This document shows, in pieces, positions 57,166 to 64,000 of a stretch of DNA of 64,000 nucleotides. Both the position numbers and the translations under genes were made by a program. Below the pieces are notes generated by a model. That model was given only the letters and a program-made list of their open reading frames with translations, searched no databases and had not been told where the DNA came from. Within the stretch, counting starts at the first letter, position 1. Each line of letters begins with the position of its first letter. The DNA comes from Brachionus plicatilis (lineage: Eukaryota > Rotifera > Eurotatoria > Ploima > Brachionidae): positions 1,572,072 to 1,636,071 of the forward strand of contig QEOQ01000303.1 in the NCBI GenBank assembly GCA_010279815.1, given 5' to 3'.

Positions 57166-57370
57166 AAACTAAAAAAAAATCACTTTGTTTTTATTTTCTA
57201 GCTCAACAAATGTCAGTTTACCCATGTTTAAGTAAATACCTGTTAAAATAATTGAATCTTTGAGTAGAATTTAAGTGAGCCAATTTCGCGGGTATCGATG
57301 GTGATTGTCTAGGCTAAAAATTAAATTATAATTTTGTCTTTGAAAATTTGCTTTAAAAATTTTAGGAAAA

Positions 57371-58630
57371 ATGTCGAAAAAGCATGCTAGCGCTAGCACA
57401 AAATTAAAAAGTGTGTGGCAGCTTTTTGGGGAAGAATTTCAACGCGAGAACTTAAGCCTTCATTTCGAAAATCATTTACAGTCGATCAGTCGCCATCCCG
57501 AAAAAGTAGTCGCGATAAAAGATTCAATTCAAAGCACTTAATTCATTCTTTTTTTAGATTCTCAAATATTTTCATACTTCATTTGTAAATTTAATAAAAT
57601 TAAAAAAAATTTAAATTATTTTACAACAAAAAAAAGTGGCCATATTTCAATGAATCTCTGTTTTATGTTATCTACCGAATATTTATTGCCATCTATTACT
57701 CAATTTGGTTACTGGAATCAATATACCGAAATTTTGAATACAGATCAAGTCGGGCATTTTTTCAAAATAAAGTCAAACAAAACATTTTTTTGATTCATGT
57801 AGGTGAACAAAAATTCTTTAGAAAACAAATTTTATTTTATTTTTGTTAAGCCGTGGCCAGTTTATATGACCTCATGGTCACTGACCATTTTAGTCGCACA
57901 TTTATGGACCTCGGCACTAATTGTTCTCTATTTTTATACACTGGACAAAAATACGCGGATGAAGCGCATTTTTCAGTCAACTTTGGGAAGTATCAGTTGC
58001 TCACATAGAATTGAAAAATGTGGAACAAAATCGGAAAAAATTGAAATCAGAAAAAAGGAACTAAAAATGGTAAAAACCTACTGCGACCAGCAGGATAACT
58101 GTTATCTGCCGTCTTCATCGGTAGAATCAAATTCAGAGGCATGGAAGCTGTGGATCGAGGCCCATATACCCAATCCTATCATTATACTATTAAAAATATC
58201 CTGGCTGTTGTATAATTTAATAGTAATTTCAACAATAGTTGTGACTATTACATATTTTTCTTTTGTTTTTATCATGGATCTGGAGGCCGAACCGACATGG
58301 TTCGCAGAAATTGGAAATATGCACCGCCACGGCTTCAATAGTCTGGTAGCTATTATTGATGTTATTTTGCTGGCTTATCCAGTACGAATAATGCACTTTG
58401 TGTACACAAGTTTGTATGGATGGTGCTATGCGTTGGTTATTTTTATCTATTGGATCCAAGATCCCAAAACTAATATAGTTTATGAGCAAATAGATTATAA
58501 TAAACCGTATCAAATACTCGGAATTTATATTTTGTTGACATTGCTTACTTTGGTAATGCAAATTTTGCACTTTTTTGCCTATCAGTTTAAATTGTATCTG
58601 AAAATCAAATATTTTTTAAAAAATGAATAA
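57371..58630 (+). CDS. Rolling-stone (ROST)-like multi-pass membrane protein, copy 1 (367 aa, 4 exons)
   Basis: The family is named after Drosophila rolling stone, a membrane protein needed for myoblast fusion; molecular activity is unclear. Exons 57371-57505 (45 codons), 57558-57584 (27-nt microexon, ILKYFHTSF), 57637-57798 (54 codons) and 57851-58630. All are phase 0 with introns of about 52 bp, GT-AG. Family features: soluble N-terminus EFQRENLSLHFE, membrane segment SLFYVIYRIFIAIYYSIWLL, WPVYMTSWSLTILVAHLW helix, a cytoplasmic loop with SSSVESNSEAWKLWIEAH, LLKISWLLYNLIVISTIVVT, then the hallmark HRHGFNSLVAIIDVILLAYP...HFVYTSLYGWCYALVIFIYW. A final helix ends in a Lys-rich tail. About seven hydrophobic segments. 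Tandem paralog at 60604-61989. Confidence 0.9.
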
Positions 58631-60603
58631 ATTGTTATTTTTTTTTTTGAATATTCTAATATTATGATAATAATTATTTTCTTTTGAATCTAAAATAAGC
58701 GTCATAGTAGTTTTATAGAAAAAAAATGCTCGAAAACCTTGGAGATATTTTCTAGGATAAATTTTCGATTTTGGAATTAAAATAAGTCCGGAATATATTA
58801 CTAATCTGTTTTGATTTCAAATTACTAGGAACTTTTAGTCACAAAATTTAATTAAACGTTCAGAAAAAGTTCAAAAAGATGATAAATAATTTAAATTTTT
58901 AATTTTAAGATAGGGGCTTCTAAATTAGCATCAAAAGCATTTGAATTTTAAAAATGTTTAAGGCAAAAAAGCCATTAAAATTATGTAAATTGGTTTGATT
59001 GATTCTCTTGGGGTTTTGAGTGTGAAGTTTTCAAAATAAATTACTTTTTAATCAAGAAATTTGATTTTAAGAGATCACTAGTGTTAAGTGCTTATTTTAA
59101 AAATATTAATGGCCAACTTAAACATGAAGACGGTAACTTTTTATTGAAAGAATTATAATTTTTTAATTTAATATTTAAATTTTCGGATTTTGTAAAAAAA
59201 TTTAAATTAATAAAACATTTATTTATTTTTATAAATGAAAAAAATGTTCAAAAAATTTTGAACTTTTTTTTGTTAAAAACTTCCAAAATTTAAAATTAAT
59301 GTTAAATAAGCCACCCAAAAATTTTATTGTGATAAATTTAAAGGTAAATCGACAATCTAGACTTGCGAAAACTTCACTTTTTCAATTAATAATAAGAGTC
59401 TAAATTTTTTTTAAATATAATATTTTAAATTGTTAATAATGCAAGCTTCTATGGTAGTATTTTTTCTGATAAGATTAATTTCACCCTTGAGCAAATGCAT
59501 TTAAATTTCTTTATAACCATATTATTTAAAAAACAATTTTTAACTTAATTAAATTATATTGAAATTTTTTATGTATTTTGTAGATAAATGTTACACGCTT
59601 TTGGCAAGACTAAGTCGATTTTTTTAAAATTAAATTGAGCTTTTATTTGTTTAGAGAAACTGAAGGAAATTGATCTTATGATTTCTTTTCAAATTAACAA
59701 AATATTTGTTAAAAAAAATAAAAAATAACTGATTATCTTTGACAAATAATTGACTTAGATTTTTTTAAAAATTTTTATTGATTTTTTTCTTAATTTGTTT
59801 ATTAAGACTTTTTAAAAAATACCTATTAAAAAAACACTTTAAAATTATTCCTGGGTTTTATGTCTCAATAATAAATGTTTTATATCAAGTGAGCTCCAAT
59901 GACCACATTTATAGCGTAATCAATTAATCTAATTTTATATTTCAGTTGTTTTCTTAAACCTAAAGGCTAAGTTTATATTTATATTTTTAAAAGCAAAATG
60001 ATACTTGGTTTTGTTTTTTACCAGACCACTAATTTAAAATGTCTAAAGTAGAAAATATTTTTTTTGCAAAATTTTTTGAAGTTTATTTTCACGAAATCTT
60101 CTAAATCACATATTTTTATTTTTCGGCTCTCGTATAAAATATAAATATACATGATAAAATGATTTTATTTGTAATTTTTGTAAAGCAAATTTTTACATAA
60201 TCTCTTGTTTTTTTTCTAGATTAATCAAGCAATCTTAAATAATTTCATAATGAAAAAAAATTTTTGTCAACTTTTGATAGATGAATTTATTTTGAAAATA
60301 TTATTCTAAAGCTATTTCAGCTGTGTTTATTGAAAAAAATTTATTCTGAATTCATTCATTCATCTATCTAAAATTAATTCAAATTTATTACTAAAATTAT
60401 GTGCTTTAATTTCGAATTTTAAAAACAACGTTTCTATAAATGTGATATTATGATAGTTAAATATTTGATAAAGAGAGATTTTCAAGATGATTCAGATCAT
60501 TATCTAAGTCGAGAAAGTCTCCATTTGGCGCAAAATAATATTCGGACCAAAAATATTCGACTAACCATCTGACTTTAATTTAGATTTTATGCTGGATTAA
60601 AAA
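58631..60603. other. Spacer between tandem ROST-like genes
   Basis: AT-rich, no gene or recognised transposon. The 200-300 bp before 60604 should contain the promoter of the second copy. Confidence 0.5.
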
Positions 60604-61989
60604 ATGCAAAGTTTGGACAAAGAAACCGAGTCCAAGTCTTTTAATTGGCGAGATAGATTCAAAAATGAATTCCGCAAAGAAAACCTCAGTTTAAATTTTG
60701 AAAAAGATTCCCAATTTATGAAAAAGGATCCAGAAGAGGTAAAAAAACAATTTTGAACTAATAAACTAAACTCAAATTAAATTTTGTTTTTAATAAAGGT
60801 ACTAGGATATTTTCACAGTTCAATTGTGAGTGAAAATCAAGAAGATTTAAAAAAATTAATTTTTATAAATTTTTATTTTCAAGTGGCCATGCTTGAACGG
60901 CTCGCTTTTCTATGTAGTATACAGAATTTTCATTGCTATCTATTACACAATATGGTTTGTCGAGTCAATTGTAAGAAACTATGAATTTCGAGCTCAAAAT
61001 TTTTATATTACAACAAAAAAAAATATAAATTTGCTTCTACTCCATGTAAAAAATTCAACTAAACTTTAAATTTTTTAATTTAATTTTTTAATTTTGCTTA
61101 GCCGTGGCCAGTCTACATGACCTCATGGTCATTGACCATTCTTTTCATTCATCTATGGCTATCAGCTTTTATAACCCTCTATTTCTATTCAATAGACCAA
61201 AAGACCATTTTGTCTAGATTTTTCCGATTTGTTTTCGGCCCATTTTCATGCTCCAGAAAAGTAGAAAATGTCCATTTTCAGAATAACCCAGTAGGCAAAC
61301 AAATTAAGCTAACTATAGTAAATGAGTTTTCGGAGGCGTTCATTGGAACAGAGACAAAAAATGGATCACAATTGCCAACCAAGTCAACTTCTAATGCTGT
61401 AAAAAAAACTTATTGTGACAATCAGCATAACTGTCAATTGCCATCTTCTTCGGTGGCCTCCAATTCCGAAGCTTGGAAATTGTGGGTTGAGGCTCATGTA
61501 CCCGGAGTTCTCTTAGTTTTGATCAAAATATCGTGGCTACTCTACAATATAATTGTAATATCAGCTATAGTGGTCACTACAGGCTACTTTACTTATGTGT
61601 TCATAATGGATATCGAAACTGAGCCGACTTGGATCGCCGAAATTGGCAATCTTCACCGTCACGGATTCAACAGTCTAGTGGCCATTGTTGACATAATCCT
61701 GCTGGCTTACCCTGTAAAAATCATGCACTTTGTCTACACATGCGCCTACGGGTGGTGCTATGCAATAGTTACCTTTATTTACTGGGTGCAAGATCCGAAA
61801 AAGAATATTGTCTACAAACAGATTGACTATGGCAAACCAGTTCAAATTATGGTTATATTTACAATGTTGACGCTGCTAACTTTGGCAATGCAAACGTTCC
61901 ATTTTTTTGCCTACCAACTAAAGTTGTATTTAAAAGACAAATACCTCGAAATGAAAAAAAAATGCTTTTCAAATGATTCGGGTGTTTAG
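60604..61989 (+). CDS. Rolling-stone (ROST)-like multi-pass membrane protein, copy 2 (403 aa, 4 exons)
   Basis: Tandem paralog of 57371-58630. Exons 60604-60738 (45 codons), 60799-60825 (27-nt microexon, VLGYFHSSI), 60884-61045 (54 codons) and 61102-61989; phases and first three exon sizes are identical to copy 1. Conserved blocks: EFRKENLSLNFE, SLFYVVYRIFIAIYYTIWFV, WPVYMTSWSLTILFIHLW, SSSVASNSEAWKLWVEAHVP, HRHGFNSLVAIVDIILLAYP, HFVYTCAYGWCYAIVTFIYW. It differs mainly by a longer cytoplasmic loop (about residues 165-205, with VNEFSEAFIGTETKNGSQLP) and a longer C-tail. Nucleotide divergence at third positions is extensive, so the duplication is old. AATAAA near 62167. Confidence 0.9.
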
Positions 61990-62775
61990 ATCAAAAACTT
62001 AATTGTAATTAATTGTAAATTTTTTTTCTAATTCCATGATGGCATAAGTTTTCCAATTATTTGTAAGATAAAAGCATTTTTATCCATGTGAAATAGTCAA
62101 TTTAAAAATTCAAAATTTAGAAAATTACAGAATATGATAATTTGTTACTATTTAAATTTTTGTTTCAATAAAATATTATTGAAACACTCTTTTGTTTTAA
62201 TATCACGATTGTTCCGATTTGAATTACAAAAAAAGTCTTCATCACAATCATCATACCGTTGATAATGTTTCTATCTTTAAATTAATTTTTAAAACCATTT
62301 TTTTGTAAATAAATCTTGAAACTAGTAAAAAAAAATATGAAGGTTTTTAGCAAATTAACTGAAAACAAAAATTTAAAGTCTTTTGTATTAGGTCTAAAAC
62401 TTCCACCAAATTAATCAGCTGATACAGCTTTTTTATAAGCCAGTTGAGTATCTGTAATAACTCTGCAATTAGGATTTGATGAGTTTTTTCTAAGTTCCAA
62501 ATTTCAAAATGGTTATAAAAAGTATAAACCTTTAACTTTCTCGAATTTAATTTATTTGTCTGGTTTCATTATCTGCTTTTTTTAAGAGTATGTGAGGGTA
62601 ACAAATGTCGAAAACTTGATCTGGATATAGTGTAAAAGTTTTAAATTTCATTAATTTTATTTAAAAAAAATGACTAAAAATTATTGAAATTTTTTTATAT
62701 TAAAAAAAGTAAATAAATTAATAAAGTATTTTTAAAGATATCATTTTTTTTAAGACTTTTTGAATTGTTAAAGTA
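61990..62775. other. 3' flank of ROST copy 2, AT-rich
   Basis: No gene recognised. Confidence 0.5.
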
Positions 62776-62783
62776 GTTACTAT

Positions 62784-63046
62784 CAGAGTTGTTTAAAATG
62801 CCCAAAAAAAAGTCCAAGTCCAGAATTTTTTTTCAAAATTTACTAGATCAGGCTTCATATCAAAAAATTTATATACTCTTGGGTTGTCTAATGCAATAGA
62901 TTTGCCATATATCAGAATTTTATTGCAATTTTAGCATAAATTTCTTCGTCAGTATTCAAAGTTTTAAAGCCTGGACTTGGACTTTTGAATGAAATTAAAA
63001 AAAAAGTCTGGACTTGGACTTGACTTGAGACTTTTAAACAACTCTG
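62784..63046. mobile_element. hAT-type MITE (family H), complete 263-bp copy
   Basis: Ends CAGAGTTGTTTAAAATGCCC and inverted CTTTTAAACAACTCTG. Inner AAGTCCAAGTCCAGA and TCTGGACTTGGACTT are also inverted. Flanks GTTACTAT (62776-62783) and GTTACTAC (63047-63054) differ by one base, fitting an 8-bp hAT duplication. Interior noncoding. Reference copy for the pieces at 1-68, 17000-17045 and 32178-32253. Confidence 0.88.
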
Positions 63047-63054
63047 GTTACTAC

Positions 63055-64000
63055 CAAATGCGATAAAAATGGTAATATGATACAAATTTTATAATTTCTT
63101 TTAAAAGTACAATATTCTTTTTTTTGGCAAGTTGAAGTTTATGATCAATTTTTGATGCTCAAAATTACCTAATCAAATTAAAACTATAAAATAAATTTTG
63201 ATTTTTTAACTGAATTAGTGCAGAGGTAAATTTTCGGTTTTAACATACTTTGTTAAATCTGAAGGTAAAATCTGCAAAAGTCTGCAAAAAATTATCCAGT
63301 TAAAATAGCATCATTTCGATGGTGTGCACTCTGCAATGTGCATTTTGATATTGCAGAGTTAATTTTTTTTATTTAGCATAGTGTGTTAAATACAAAAATG
63401 TATCTCTGCATTATTTCTTTTAAGAAATAAAAATTTATTTAATAATTTAAGTTTGATTTGATCATTTTGAGCATCTAAAATTGATTATTGAACTTCAAAT
63501 TGCCCTTTTTTTTATGCTTTTAAATTTTGATAAAAGTAAAATATATGCATTTTGAACCAAGATAATTTTTGATAATATATTAAATTATGTTTTTTAAGAG
63601 ATCAGGCAAATTTAAATTTTGACTTTAAAATTTTTAAAAAGTTTTTTCACTTATTTTATAGGGAAAAAGTAATCTAACTTTGAAAGCTTGGAATTTTAAG
63701 TTAACTAAGCAATTAAAGTGTTAATTAATCTTTAAAAAACATAGCCTGAAGAAAAAAAAATCACGTTTTTGTGAAAAATTATTTGTTATCCTAGAGGCTT
63801 TTTAAAAAAATTAAAGTCAATAATCGATGCTTCCTGTATTTTGTTGCTATACATTTAAAACTAGTAAACTTGCTTAGAATAAAAAACATTTTTTTTTGCT
63901 AGATTTTTATTTTTGAGCATTCACCATGAAAATTAAACAATTTAGAGGAATTAATAATTAAATTGGAACAATATAAAAGTTTCTAATATTTTGTTGTATA
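63055..64000. other. AT-rich DNA with a family M-like remnant
   Basis: 63268-63362 has TCTGCAAAAGTCTGCAAAAA, GATGGTGTGCACTCTGCAAT and GCATTTTGATATTGCAGAGT, words shared with family M interiors. Otherwise nothing recognised to the window end. Confidence 0.45.

Noticed and set aside
58102..58570. Minus-strand ORFs opposite ROST copy 1
   Set aside because: Antisense of a membrane-protein exon; no independent support.
1..64000. tRNA or rRNA genes, CRISPR arrays, operons
   Set aside because: No cloverleaf with intact A and B boxes, no rRNA core, and no bacterial-type gene organisation was seen; the window is eukaryotic.

Overview
This is a strongly AT-rich animal nuclear contig. Spliced genes have mostly very short GT-AG introns (about 45-65 bp), and intergenic and intronic DNA is packed with small, decayed transposable elements. 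The gene set (T-box factor, CSDE1/UNR, ADAM-type metalloprotease, SLC35B1, RMI1, GM2-activator-like protein, legumain, PKA-like kinase, two Rolling-stone-like membrane proteins) is metazoan. Tiny introns, extreme AT content and the LINE/MITE load would suit a small lophotrochozoan genome such as a monogonont rotifer. That placement is inference; nothing in the window proves the taxon. A run of 4 N at 4049-4052 marks a small gap.

Layout. 1-6 kb: fragments of LINE reverse transcriptases, a hAT-type MITE end, a long-TIR element and the first copy of a duplicated noncoding block. 6.3-7.9 kb (-): an uninterrupted T-box gene. 8-15 kb: gene-free AT-rich DNA with the second copy of the block, split by a 157-bp retroposon-like insertion with 14-bp target duplications. 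15.1-21.4 kb (+): four-exon CSDE1/UNR whose large intron 2 holds a 493-bp MITE with 9-bp target duplications. 22-27.7 kb: piggyBac-, LINE-, hAT- and Tc1/mariner-type remnants around a three-exon SDR reductase (-). 28-34 kb (-): membrane-anchored ADAM/ADAMTS-like protease and SLC35B1. 34.7-36.7 kb: an internally deleted piggyBac copy, a LINE 3' end, and a secreted Gly/Tyr-rich peptide gene. 37.4-39.8 kb (+): RMI1 with an in-frame stop. 40-43.7 kb: MITEs, a 350-bp fold-back hairpin and unidentified coding exons. 44.3-44.9 kb (-): GM2-activator-like gene. 49.2-51.0 kb (+): twelve-exon legumain. 53.5-55.0 kb (+): PKA-like kinase with a long novel N-terminus. 57.4-62.0 kb (+): tandem Rolling-stone-like paralogs with identical upstream exon sizes, including a 27-nt microexon.

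The genes do not form a pathway or operon. CSDE1, RMI1, SLC35B1 and the kinase look like housekeeping or signalling genes; legumain, the GM2-activator-like protein, the ADAM and the Gly/Tyr peptide are secretory or lysosomal. I found no convincing undescribed multi-gene system. The most unusual features are the nonautonomous transposon landscape, the RMI1 stop codon, short introns that are multiples of three and stop-free, and the duplicated microexon-bearing genes.
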